This document shows, piece by piece, positions 10,674 to 22,100 of a DNA stretch of 64,000 nucleotides; the first letter of the stretch is position 1; the number at the start of each line of letters is the position of its first letter. A program made the translations under genes and the position numbers. The stretch comes from Viola odorata (lineage: Eukaryota > Streptophyta > Magnoliopsida > Malpighiales > Violaceae). The stretch lies in the NCBI GenBank assembly GCA_963691705.1, contig OY829540.1, forward strand, positions 3,610,001 to 3,674,000, in the 5' to 3' direction. The notes beneath the pieces were generated by a model that was not told the origin of the DNA, searched no databases, and worked only from the letters and a program-made list of their open reading frames with translations.

Positions 10674-12486
10674 GCTAGCTTGAGTTTAGGAGCTAAATTT
10701 ATTAGTTATTTCAATTAACTTTTAGATGGGCTAAATTCATTAGTTATCTCAATTTATATAGGCAAATTTTATTAGATGAGTTTGAGCTTAGCTCACGACC
10801 CGTGAGCTTTTTCCAAGTTAATCAATATTTTATGAGATGGTGGTTTGAATGTGGTCACGGGGAAATTAATGATTTCCTAGTAATAATAATAAATATTTAG
10901 CAATAAAAAAAAATATTAATTTATTTATTAGTAAAAAAAATACATTTTGATTACTTTCCTTCAAATTGGTCCTAGCTGTCAAATGCATCTTCGTGGAAAG
11001 TCTTGCACCAATTTTCATAATTCATGTCAACATGTTCATTTGGAAATCTTACCCTAAAAAATTATGAAAAGGCAAGTGGGCAACAAAATCTTCACTCGAA
11101 TTAAGAGATTAAATTAAGATTATGTCAATGAGAACTTTTCAACTTTGTGTTGCAGCGACTCAATCATCTGGAGAGAAGAAAGACAAATCCCTGATAGTTT
11201 CTTTTAGCCTTAATTAATTCTATCGGAGGTATTTTTTAAGATTTTAATGGTGTGTTTAAACTGTTATTTTTAATTTTTTTTATGTATGTTTAGAAATATT
11301 TTTTTTTTGTTCATGGTGGAGTATATGAGTTGGTTTACGAACCCATAAAAAATCTTTGCAACCTTAGGAAGAATTAAAAATCTTAGCGTGCAATGACTCT
11401 CTTTGTCCACTCATAGCTACTCCTTTTTAAATCCTTGGTCCACCACAGCGGCACTGTTGCGAGATGAAGAAAACCATGAAAATTATTTTCTTCGGTCAGT
11501 CAATAATACAAATTTAATAATTCTAATCTAAGAAACCGAGGTCACATAATTAATTAGGAGGAAAAAACGAAATTGATGTGGTGCGCTATGCATGTCTTTT
11601 CTATACTACCAAATTATTCTAAAACAACAACTACGGTAAAACTACAAAATAGTCCTTAAACTACACTAACTATAACTACTTGGTACTTGAATAAAATATT
11701 CTCTTAATCAAACCATCAACTTACCCTTTAACTATATACACAATTTTTAGAAATTAATTACACCCTAACTTTCAATTAGGGTTCTAAGTTGTAACACATT
11801 AAAATGAAATTATTAATAAATTCAAGTTTTTTATATTTTAGATCAAGTAAGTCTTTCATGTTTAAAAAAAGTATTAAATCTTTAAACTTAATTTACTGAA
11901 AGTTGACGATAAATAATGATTTCAAAAATTAGTATGATGAAAAAGTACCTAGTATGTTTCGCATTTTAAAAAATAAAGTAGTAAAGTAATTTCATGAAAA
12001 TTGAAGTTATTTATAAAAATAAATAGAAACTTATACTTTAATTATCACAAATATTACAAATAATTAACGCTGACAAATCAATATTTTTTTAATAGAGTTT
12101 TAATAAAAAAAATCATTAAATTTATTTCTAAAAGAGCTTGGAGCTTCAAATCATGAAATAAATATATACAATGGACTAACGTTTGAGTAAAAAATCTCCA
12201 AGGACAAAAGTGTATGATTCACTAAACTTTAGGAGTCTAAAATACTTTCCAATTTCTATCCTCCAGGGGCTCATTCGCTAATGGCCCCACCTCTGCCGCT
12301 AAAATAGGAAACCGGCTTCTCATGATGTTTCACCAATTGCCACGTGTGCAATAATGAGTCTGACTGTATCTCTTTGGTTCTTACTTCTTAAGTATTTATG
12401 TCCATCAAGTCAAACCTCACCTAAAAGTTTATCAACTCCATCCATCCAAAGGAAGAAAGAGGCGAAAACCGGCAAACTCCACAACC
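10674..12486. other. AT-rich intergenic DNA upstream of the zinc-finger gene
   Basis: No gene or recognisable element seen. The last ~200 bp presumably hold the promoter of the gene at 12487, where GTATTTATG near 12392 is a weak TATA candidate. Confidence 0.4.
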
Positions 12487-13629
12487 ATGTCAAACTACGC
12501 CGGCGATTCTCGGCAGCTTTCGGGGAAATATTCCGTTCCCGATGCAGTCGCCGACCCTCGCACTCCGTTGCTCAACCTTTCAGCAGTCCGTGACAGAATA
12601 GATTCGCTGCAGCAGTTCTTAGCGGAATCAGTCAACAGCCACACTTTAATCAGCACAGATCAGATGAATATGGTCTCATCCGAGATCTCTGCCGCCATCC
12701 ACCAGATCATCCTAAACGGCGCCGCTCTCCTCGCTTGCTCCCAACAGCCGCCGCCTCAATACTCTCCACTCACCCCATCAAAACCCTCAGATCCACCGGA
12801 CCTCAAACCCGCCGCTAAAATATCCCCACCCCAAAATCAGCCGAAGCAGCAGCCTCCGCCTCCTCCGCGCGCGGCGGAATTTAATTTGAAAGTAGAATCT
12901 AAAAAGGATGTGGATATGGACTGTGATGACATAGTGGAGATAGACGCGGTGGTGCTGCTGGCGGAGCACGTTCACTTCTGCGAGATATGCGGGAAAGGGT
13001 TTAAGCGCGACGCGAATTTGCGGATGCACATGCGTGCTCATGGAAACCAGTTTAAGACGCCTGAGGCGTTGGCGAAACCGGATAAGTTAGTTAACGGTAA
13101 GGAGTCTTTAGGTGTGGGGCGGAGCACGCGATTCTCTTGCCCGTTCGAGGGATGTAACAGAAACAAGAAGCACAGTAAGTTTAGGCCGCTGAAATCGGTG
13201 ACTTGTGTGAGGAATCATTTCAAGAGGAGCCATTGCCCGAAGATGTATTCCTGCAATCGTTGCAACAATAAGAGTTTCTCTGTTGTGGCGGATTTGAAGA
13301 GTCATTTGAAGCACTGTGGGGAGTCGAGGTGGAAATGTTCTTGCGGGACTAGCTTTTCGAGGAAAGATAAGTTGTTTGGACACATGGCGTTGTTTGAAGG
13401 GCATATGCCGGCGGTGGTTGGGGTTGTTGAGGAGGAGAATGGGAAGGGCGCGGTGGCGGCAATGGAGGAGGATGTAGAGGATGAAATGATGGGATTGAAG
13501 GGGGAGGAATTGGATAATGGGTTTTTCGATGGTTTACTTGATGGGTTTGGTTCGATGGAGGGGTATAGTTTGCAGGATATATTGAGTTCACCCATCAGAG
13601 GAGAAGACTTTTGTGGATTTCTGCAGTGA
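12487..13629 (+). CDS. C2H2 zinc-finger transcription factor, STOP1/STOP2-like
   Basis: Intact single-exon 380-aa protein. After a poorly conserved N-terminus (LNLSAVRDRIDSLQQFLAES is typical of the family) and a proline-rich linker, the first finger begins near residue 165: C-E-I-C-G-K-G-F-K-R-D-A-N-L-R-M-H-M-R-A-H. Three further Cys/His modules follow (CPFEGC...HFKRSHC, CNRCNNKSF...HLKHC, CSCGTSF...). This four-finger order is that of SENSITIVE TO PROTON RHIZOTOXICITY 1 and its paralogue STOP2, nuclear factors controlling acid and aluminium tolerance genes. At about 380 aa it is nearer STOP2 than the ~500-aa STOP1. The C-terminus is acidic and ends GEDFCGFLQ. ATG 12487 gives the family N-terminus; an overlapping ATG at 12354 is in another frame. 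Confidence 0.9.
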   Translation: MSNYAGDSRQLSGKYSVPDAVADPRTPLLNLSAVRDRIDSLQQFLAESVNSHTLISTDQMNMVSSEISAAIHQIILNGAALLACSQQPPPQYSPLTPSKPSDPPDLKPAAKISPPQNQPKQQPPPPPRAAEFNLKVESKKDVDMDCDDIVEIDAVVLLAEHVHFCEICGKGFKRDANLRMHMRAHGNQFKTPEALAKPDKLVNGKESLGVGRSTRFSCPFEGCNRNKKHSKFRPLKSVTCVRNHFKRSHCPKMYSCNRCNNKSFSVVADLKSHLKHCGESRWKCSCGTSFSRKDKLFGHMALFEGHMPAVVGVVEEENGKGAVAAMEEDVEDEMMGLKGEELDNGFFDGLLDGFGSMEGYSLQDILSSPIRGEDFCGFLQ

Positions 13630-15980
13630 CTTCTTCTCAGGTATTATTTTTTGTATCTGCTGTAGCTGTTGGTATATGTACTACTAGCTTGTATTCTTTG
13701 TAATAACGGGAGGATTACTGCTGGTGTAGTTGATGATATGTTGCTTTTGCAGTACCTCTGCTACTCGTAGGTAATAATTTCTGTGTAATTTCTTATTTAG
13801 ATTAGAATGTAGTTGCATCTTTTTTTTCCCAGTTGTACTGTTTGTGATCCGTCGTTGATTAATGTCGACGTGTCTCTAACTAGTGATATATTCTGATGCT
13901 GTTTTTGTGATCCATATGGATGATTGTGGAGGTCAATTGCTTGTAGTTGTGTTAGTAGGAAGTCGAATCCAGTGTGTTTCTGATGCGATTCGATGCAGAA
14001 ATTCTAAACTGAGAACCAAACCCAATGAAGTCAAAGGTGTACTCTGTTCTTAGTATTAGAATCAAATTCTAGTTTCTAGATGGAAAACAGAGTAACTTTG
14101 ATGGGTTAGGGAAGTGGAATCTCTGTCATGGAGAAAATGAGCTTAACATAGAATAGAAAGGACTATGGACTGGATTTCTTTTTCTCCTCTTTGCTTTTGA
14201 GTGTTTTTTCAAAGATTGGTGTCGTGCTTGCGGGGGTTGCTGTCCCTAAAGATTTGTAGCTTGAGCTTCAAAGTAAAGGAGCTCAAGATAAACAACAATA
14301 CCGCGCAACCGTATTGTTGTTCTCATCTTTTTATTCACTTTGCGACCAGTATGGCATTACTGTTGATGTTCAAATCTCAATGGTAAGTTGCTGCTAACAT
14401 CTGGTGTCTCTCAATGACATCATCTAGCTCATCCCAACTAGTCAAGCCTACAGCAGGATGTGTTTTTGACATTGTTTTTTTTTTTGGTTGCCACAAGGAT
14501 TATGATTCTCATCATCCTCTTGGCAACTGTCACTCGTCTTTCTTACACTGTCTTAGCCTATATATCTGCATTTCTGTACTCCCAAATTCAAATAAGCGCA
14601 CATCATCGGAACCCAAAACCCAAAACCCGAGACCAACCGGTTCATGCTCCATTTTCTTTTAATCTGAACCACAGCTCACTGAATACATGCAGGCTCGAGA
14701 TGTTCCATCTGGATGTGCCTAGTTGGGTCATTTAATTATTATAATTGTTCCATTTTCACAAGTGTGAAAGCGTGACTAAAATATCGGAGATCTGTTCCCC
14801 ATCTCAATGCCCATTCGTATCTTCTCCTTCAATAATTATAAATACACAAATGGACGTCCCTGAAGAATGGGATCCAGCATTTGGGAGAAAATGCACCCAA
14901 TGATGCTGCATGTGTGTTTAGTTGGATTGGATAGGTAGAAAACAATAATAATGATTCTCATAAGTTTCCTTATAAACATCTTGTGATTCTAAATCCAGAA
15001 CATCATGTCTTGAAGTTGAAGGAGGGTGACATTCACCTACGTTGGTCACCGCACTCACCGGTATCTGTAATCTAAAATTGGTTAAGCAAATTTATTGTTG
15101 TTGTAAGTTTGTAACAGTACATAATCGATAAACGAAATAACAAAAAGTAAAAGAATACAAGTTTTTTTTAAGGTAGTTCGGGAACAGTGTGAGTTTTTAT
15201 GATTGTTTTGTAATTGAATGAGGCCGTAGCCGAAAGAATTGTAAGCTCGAGGCCCATCATTGTCAACATTTTGGGTGGGCCTAGGCTTGATTGGAATTTT
15301 TGAGATGGGCCGTGGGAAAAAATTACTAATAAAATTTATTACCCTCATGAGTTGGGTTGTATGAGTTCAGAAAAGAAAATTCCTTGTAGATAAAGCAAAA
15401 TAACTCTGTAAATTTACATTTCTACAGATATATAGACACTTAATAACTTAATTATCAAACATTTTTTCGATTTTTAAGTACAGTTGATATCTTCTTTTAA
15501 TAGAGTCAATTATTGTGAAATTATTTCATTCAATGGATTTTTAATTTTTTTGTCTCCTTCTCTAAAGAAAATGGAATGAAAAAGAAAATTCAACTAGAAG
15601 CATGTTTTTTCCCATAACTAATACTAATAGTACATGTTTTACTTTGCCACTTACTTATTAATGAGTAGTGCTAGAGATACTAATTAATATTTTTACTAAT
15701 TTTTATACAAAAAGTACGTGTGTCATATTCATATTCGCTTGCTAGTTATTTATTTAAATAAAAATAAAAATATAATCTAATTAGAAAAAAAATAAATCTC
15801 AATCATATCTATTAGTAAAATAGTTAGTATTTACGCATTATCTGGTTCTAATTATCTCACCATGTTATTATATTGCATCATCCATGATGAGTTAAAAAGT
15901 ACTGTCATAATCAGTATAGACGCACGTGTTACATTATGGATGCCCATGTGTTAGAAAACAAGAACTGATTAATTGCATCA
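13630..15980. other. intergenic DNA
   Basis: The first ~200 bp look like the 3' UTR of the zinc-finger gene (T-rich, TGTAATTTC-type words). The rest holds only short ORFs with no recognisable protein. Confidence 0.4.
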
Positions 15981-16111
15981 TACTCCCTCCGGACCGCAAT
16001 AATCGTCATTTTTCTACAGAATGTTACTGTACACTTTACTTAACTTTTTAGTGTTTATTTTACTGAATATTACTGTTTCAGGAAGTCAATTAATATGGTC
16101 CAGAGGGAGTA
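15981..16111. mobile_element. Stowaway-like MITE (131 bp)
   Basis: The ends TACTCCCTCCGGACCGCAAT and ATATGGTCCAGAGGGAGTA form terminal inverted repeats of the CTCCCTCC type, bounded by TA, the usual Stowaway target. The internal words match the copies at 5285 and 7425. It sits about 190 bp upstream of the TATA box of the next gene. Confidence 0.8.
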
Positions 16112-16298
16112 TAATGTATCTTAAACTAATAAACTAGCATTAGAAGATCAACTACCATATATAGCAGCCATAGCAAGTCAACAAAAAAAAAGTTTTCTTC
16201 TCAAAAACTAAAAAGAAAAAGTCAACAGTACTCCATAGTCACGAGACACTATGACCAAGAAGATACACAAATGTATGAACAAAATACGCAAGGCTGGC

Positions 16299-16306
16299 TA
16301 TAAATA
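16299..16306 (+). promoter_or_regulatory. TATA box of the small-protein gene
   Basis: TATAAATA within GGCTATAAATAGAGAGC lies 82-89 bp upstream of the ATG at 16388. Confidence 0.7.
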
Positions 16307-16387
16307 GAGAGCATAAACGGGTTTTGTTTTTGCCAATTAAACAAGATATTTTGTTAATATATACATATCTCATTAATTAAAATATTC

Positions 16388-16840
16388 ATGTCTACTTCCA
16401 TGGAATCTTTAGCAATGGCCGGAGTGGATTATCTTGAATGGGGTTTAGATGTTCAAGAGTGGGAGCACCATGACTCGTCGGACCGACGGCCGCAACCTCA
16501 TTTACTTGCCGATGATGAAGATGAAGAAGATGATGAAGTTGTTGGGAGGAATGCAAAGAATCATTTTCTTGCCACGTACGTTAGCTTTCCGCCCCATCCT
16601 CTTGAAGGTCATGATCATGATCTAATTAGTAGTAGTGGTGATCATCATGACGACCATGATCATAATTACCAGATGATCACCACCACACCTAATCATAATA
16701 AGTTCATTCCTAGTGTGCTGCCTCCATCTCTTACGCCTCTTACTTTGATTTTAAAATCTATTCTAAAATTGTACTTAGGAGAAAGTTTAGTACCGCCGGA
16801 ATGCCAACTTATATATAAGTTAAGTGATGGGTGTCACTAA
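16388..16840 (+). CDS. small acidic/His-rich protein of unknown function, copy 1
   Basis: A 150-aa ORF whose N-terminus MSTSMESLAMAGVDYLEWGL matches the start of the second small gene at 18566 (MPSIEALAMAGADCAECGI). I recall similar short plant proteins with an M-x-S-x-E-x-LAMAG-x-D-x-x-EWG start and a PHLLADDE-type acidic segment, but know of no assigned function. Here PQPHLLADDEDEEDDE follows at about residues 36-51, then a histidine/aspartate-rich run (residues 77-93). No signal peptide or membrane segment is evident. A good TATA box precedes it. The last ~30 codons overlap a palindrome and inverted repeat, so the C-terminus may be foreign or replaced by a downstream exon. Confidence 0.65.
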   Translation: MSTSMESLAMAGVDYLEWGLDVQEWEHHDSSDRRPQPHLLADDEDEEDDEVVGRNAKNHFLATYVSFPPHPLEGHDHDLISSSGDHHDDHDHNYQMITTTPNHNKFIPSVLPPSLTPLTLILKSILKLYLGESLVPPECQLIYKLSDGCH

Positions 16841-16885
16841 TTAATAACTTCGTCTTTACATTTTAATAATAGAACCCATCACTTA
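16806..16885. repeat. palindrome plus inverted repeat spanning the stop codon of the small gene
   Basis: AACTTATATATAAGTT at 16806-16821 is a perfect 16-bp palindrome. It touches TAAGTGATGGGT (16821-16832), which is repeated in inverted form as ACCCATCACTTA at 16874-16885. The TAA stop codon (16838-16840) lies in the 41-nt loop. This could be a transcript-end hairpin or a small MITE remnant. Confidence 0.7.
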
Positions 16886-16989
16886 TACTCTAAAGTTGTA
16901 ATTAGCTAATTTTGTGTTGTATATTGTCAAATTCTTGTGTAATCCTCTCCTTGTAACTAGGAGAATGCGATTTTGTATTGTGTAAAATA

Positions 16990-18565
16990 TATATTCAATT
17001 TTAAGAGTTCATGGCTTTTTTTCTCTTCTTTCCTCGTCAATTCATAGAAAATGTTAGGCGTGGGATTTGTAATTAGTTTCTCTCTAGCCACATTAAACAA
17101 TTTTAAGCATTGTTATTAAAATCGGACCCAAACCTTTTTGATTTGGTATTCTAGATCAACTGACTGTTTAATCTTATTGAACCGATTGACTAGACCAATC
17201 AAAAATCAAATTGTTGAATGTATGTGACCAAATATTATACATATTTTAATTAAGAGTAATGCTATTTAGCTCACCCAAATAGCACAGTCTGAATTTCCTG
17301 CTACTGCCACGTCAGGCATACTAATTGGCAGCCAAATAGCATTACTCTTTAATTAATGGCTTAGGAGGTTAAATGCATGGCCCGTGATGTTTGAAAAGTA
17401 CTAGTCCGCCGCCTCTCTCCCAAGTTAATTATAAACATGGGAAAATTAAATTTGCCATGCAAAGTGCAAACCACCTTTCTTTTTCTACTTCGACTATAAA
17501 TAATAATCGGTGACGTAAATAATCACCATAATTTAATAGCATTATTTTATTTTTATAAATAATAATCACCATAATCACCATAATCCGCAGTTCCGCACCT
17601 ATTATTATTATTATACATGTCACGCGTGTTACATGTATGCATGTACCTTCCAAAACCAAAAGATAAAATTAAACTTGTATATTATTAATATCTGTTGCCT
17701 ATATAAAAATAAATAAATTAATATATGGTCTTAGATTTTCACTACTTTTTTTTCTATTATTATTGTAATCTCGTTCGAATCTAAACTTTAAGTTAAGAGT
17801 GGAGATTTTTTTATCACAATTAAGTTAGAGGACAAAGTGTTCTTATTAATAATAATTTATTTGAAGATTCCGTCATTTAAAATATACCGATTATATTTTG
17901 ACGCAATATGAAATTTTTGTAGAATTTATTTTGTAAAACAATTACCTAAATTTAATTCATTTTGGCCCGGCACCAAGATGTGATCAACCTCATCCTTGTT
18001 TACATTTGTAAGACTAATCATCGACTGATTAAGAGGCAAAGGTGTCTCAATAGTATCGAACTAACTTCTTTCTATTTAAGAAATGTTTGACACCAAATTA
18101 CCCGAAAAACTACTCGTAGTAACTATTTATCGGACCGTTTCACATTAACATAAATATAAATGTTCATCCACGTGCATAAAAATAAATGTCAAACAACTCA
18201 CAACAACTAATAATTTGACTTTTAAAAAACTAAACTATTCTTAATTTTCACAACATGAATGCTTGAGCTTTAATTGATTTAGACTAATTAGTTGAACCAG
18301 AAATCTCAAAACTGTGACAAACTTTGAAAAGAAAAGTACAAAAGTACAAAAGTTATTAATGAAAATATCACAAATGTAATTATGATGCAAACTCTATTCA
18401 TACATCGCCCGTGATGTATGATATTACTACAAAAGATGAACGCCGATGACCTTAGCAGTTAGCTCCAACAGATGATGTCACATATTGCATGTCATAGTTT
18501 CATGTAATTACAAGCTTAAACACTTATTCTACACTCAAGCAAGACACTAACATTTAGGTGAAGCC
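16990..18565. other. intergenic DNA between the two small-protein genes
   Basis: Contains the MITE at 17247-17356 and an AATAATCACCATAATCACCATAAT-like low-complexity patch near 17517-17585. No other gene is seen. Confidence 0.4.
17247..17356. mobile_element. MITE, possibly PIF/Harbinger-like (~105 bp)
   Basis: The ends are AATTAAGAGTAATGCTATTT at left and, as reverse complement, AATTAAAGAGTAATGCTATT at right. They form about 20-bp terminal inverted repeats bounded by TTAATTAA. The TAA-type flank suggests PIF/Harbinger. Confidence 0.7.
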
Positions 18566-18784
18566 ATGCCATCAATTGAAGCTCTAGCAATGGCAGGAGC
18601 GGACTGTGCGGAGTGCGGCATCAACCTCGAAGAACGGGAGCGCAGATATGTGGAGAAGATACCATTATATCTTCTCGAGGAGCAAAAGCCGGTTGGCGAT
18701 GATCGGAAGAAGGATGAGCAGGTGAAGACTAAGACGGGAGCATGGTCGAAAGCGGTAGCTTCTTCTCCCACCCATGTCTCTTGA
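18566..18784 (+). CDS. small protein of unknown function, copy 2
   Basis: A 72-aa ORF starting MPSIEALAMAGADCAECGIN. It shares the LAMAG-x-D core and the following L-E-E-x-E-R segment with the product of 16388 (GLDVQEWEHH). The conserved EWG tryptophan is replaced by Cys (AECG). It then diverges: a charged middle part and a Lys/Ser-rich tail with no membrane segment. Same strand and about 1.7 kb downstream of copy 1, so the pair looks like an old tandem duplication. I would not assign a function. Confidence 0.6.
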   Translation: MPSIEALAMAGADCAECGINLEERERRYVEKIPLYLLEEQKPVGDDRKKDEQVKTKTGAWSKAVASSPTHVS

Positions 18785-19176
18785 AGTGTTCATACACCAC
18801 AAGGGAAAAAGCTGTAATGTTTACCTTTCTGTAAATCATATGGGGTGATAAATAAATAAAAAAGGCAATTTAGTTGAATGTATGTAATAGTAATAACTAA
18901 ACCAAAACATATTATATAAACCAACCAATTTTTCATTCTGATTCGAAGATGTATTTCATTATATCGATACGCGTAGAGCAGAGTATAAACCCTATAGAAG
19001 TCGCAAACTTGTGACATTAACATCAACAGATGATTCACCATATAGAGAATACCGATATACAGGTGGAAATCAAACAAAGAGAAGAGAAGGGAATGCTCTT
19101 TTACATTTCCACCTATATTTGCTCGATTCAAGGGAATAATCGATCTATTCTAAGAAAAGGGAAGCAGCGAGGGAGA

Positions 19177-22100
19177 TTATCTTCCACCAGATAACTCAAT
19201 AGCATCCTGGTTATATATCGAATCTTCTCCCCAGTCGAATCTTCTCTGCAGTCTGTCATATTCTTGCCTCCGTGCAACTTCATCGTTTTGCCATTCTTCC
19301 CACCTCTCAGCCAATCCCTCCCCTTCGAGCATCCGAACAACATCTGACATTGCAGGACGCTCCTCTGGTGTTGCTTGGGTGCAAAGGAGTGCAACCTGAA
19401 TTATCATCTCCACCTCTTGCATGTTATAACTTCTATTTAGGTTGCGGTCTACAATAGCATCCAGTCGTTTCTCCCTCTCCAACTTTTTGACCTGCAGTGA
19501 AAATACAGAACAAAGGAGCAATTGGGAAGTAAGAACTGTAAAAAGAAAGTGCATGACAAAACAAGTGTAATGGCAACAAAGAAAACTACGAAAGATTTCT
19601 GGGCTAGACTGATATTCGAGGAGTTATTGCGCACGGAAAACAAAACAATCTATATCAGTAACATTTCATCTTACATGATCGAGCAATAAGACATCATCTT
19701 CTTCTTCCAAGCGTGAAAAGTCGATGGCCCGTTGACCAGTTACAAGCTCTAGAAGCATTATCCCGTACCCAAAAACATCTGTCCTTTCAGATGACTTCCC
19801 GGTGGACAAGTATTCAGGTGCTATGTGGCCCATTGTCCCACGAACTTGAGTGGTAACGTTAGTCCTCCTCACATCTACCAGCTTCGCCAGGCCAAAATCA
19901 CCAACGACTGCTTCGTAATCTCCATCTAATAGTACATTAGCAGCCTTCACATCCCTATGAATAATCTTTGGATTGCAATGTTCATGTAGGTACTCCAATC
20001 CACGTGCTGCACCTAAGGCGACTTTTTTTCTAGTTACCCAATCTAAAACAGATTCTTCAGGTTTACGCTCTGCATTCAAAAAAATCAATCAAACCATCAC
20101 TAAAGGGGCAACAAATTATTGATATCAATACTTTGTATACCTAAAGCTAAATGTTACATGCGAAGAGTTGCACATAAGTTGTCAAAAGATTTTAACAATT
20201 AAAAGATGCTTGATGCTTTGCAGACACAAACCGATACATATGTACTATGTTCATAAGCATGGACTAACCCAGTGGTGGACACAAAAGAAAAAACAGATCA
20301 ATGAAGATAACATTATGAAACTGGTATTCCGAACTGTTACTTCGATCGTGCCCCTACCAAGAAGCCGCAATGATTTAACAGGATGTTGTAATACAAAGGC
20401 CAGGTGATGTTGAGAGGCAAACAAGAACCTATTGATTTCAGATGAAATGCATACACCATGAACCATGAGTCATATGGATATTGGCCCTCAACATTAAAAT
20501 CATCGATTGTTTGTTTCAACTTAGTACTTCGGCAACTTGATGCCAGATTTTGATAAAGAATACCTAATGGAAACCTTGAAGCAACAATAGCCTTAGCAAA
20601 CTACCTAAGCAGGACTGGCTGACTAGGCATGATCAATACTATTTAGACATAACTTTTCTGTATGCATAACACAGACGGCGTAAATGGATAATGCCAAACC
20701 AAGTGAATGACAGTCCTCTACACAATTAGTTAATTCCCACCCCCCCCCCCCCCCTACTCATTTTGTTTAATTTACCCTCAAACTCATTTTTTCTTACACC
20801 TTGCAACATCGGTACATGGCTATAGATATGTAATCAAAGTACAGTAGAGTTGTGTGAAGTTAGCCAAATGAAAAGTGCATGAGGACATTATTAACTAGGA
20901 GAAGTACAAGGATGAGATTACCTAAATAAAAAAGGTACAAAAACAAGTGGTGCCATTAAACAAAAGAAAACAGTTTCCATTCAAATGTATAGCTATAATA
21001 CCTCTTAGACGATAGGCCACACTTAGATTCTGCATGAATGGATACACCAAAAGTCGTTCTGTTGTTGTTGTGCAAAATCCAATCAATCGCAACAGGTTCC
21101 TATGGACAGCTACACTAATCATCTCAACTTCACGTTGGAAAGCTGCATCTCCCGCTGGGCTTTCAAAATCAGTTAAACGCTTTACAGCAATCTTTGTGCC
21201 ATCAGGAAGCACTCCCTTGTAAACTTTTCCAAAACCTCCCTGCCCAAGGATATTTTTCTCACTGAAGCTGTCCGTGGCCAGCTGTAATTCTCTCCATGAA
21301 AATCTTTTCAATTGACCAAATGCAATTCTTCGGTCAACTTCACCTGAGCAAATAGAAAGGATCAATTAAATAAAGAAAATCTTTCCTAGAAAAACACATC
21401 TATATATTTCTCGAACTTAATTTTATGAAGGTGATAAATCTCATCAAACAAAAATTCCTATCTTCTCTATATGCCTTCAAGGCTAAAATTTTGTATAGCA
21501 CAAAACATCACCCAACCAAGGCACCTAAAATATGGTTGTTTAACCAAAGCATAATGCGGAATTTGTCCATACACAGTTTCAACTGGACAATGATCAAAGA
21601 AAATTTACTGCGTTCAGAAATCAGATATAATCTGAACCAGACCCACCAATGGGCAGTGTGCGATGGTACACAATCTAATCGCACAAGAATTTTTATAGCA
21701 CCAACAACCACGTAAATTATATCACATGAGTATATGTATCTTACAGCATGCACAGCCAGTGTAAAATGAGACATTTGTACAATATCAAGACTGGTTTTCC
21801 TTCCATTTTTTGTTAAAGAGACCCACATTCTGGAGTAAAATTCATCACAACTAATCATAATGGAAAGTTCCTAATCGACCCTAGCTAAGTTAATACAAGT
21901 TTGCTTGCATTTGAACCTGTTAATGTACTAAAAGGAAGTACTAAATCTAGCACACAACCATACACGATATGACATACTTATGATTTAGACTTCAATAGTA
22001 CCATACAAAAAGACTTGTCTTAAAGTAATAAGGAATATATGTTCTTTTCCTCCTATTGTCTTCTCAATGACCCTACTGTTCTTGTCCTAAAAAATAAAAT

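Noticed and set aside
12354..12593. Alternative start or gene overlapping the STOP-like factor
   Set aside because: Different frame, no domain; the zinc-finger frame from 12487 carries the family N-terminus.
13302..13595. Antisense Ser/Pro-rich frames over the zinc-finger gene
   Set aside because: Shadows of the acidic and glycine-rich C-terminal coding sequence.
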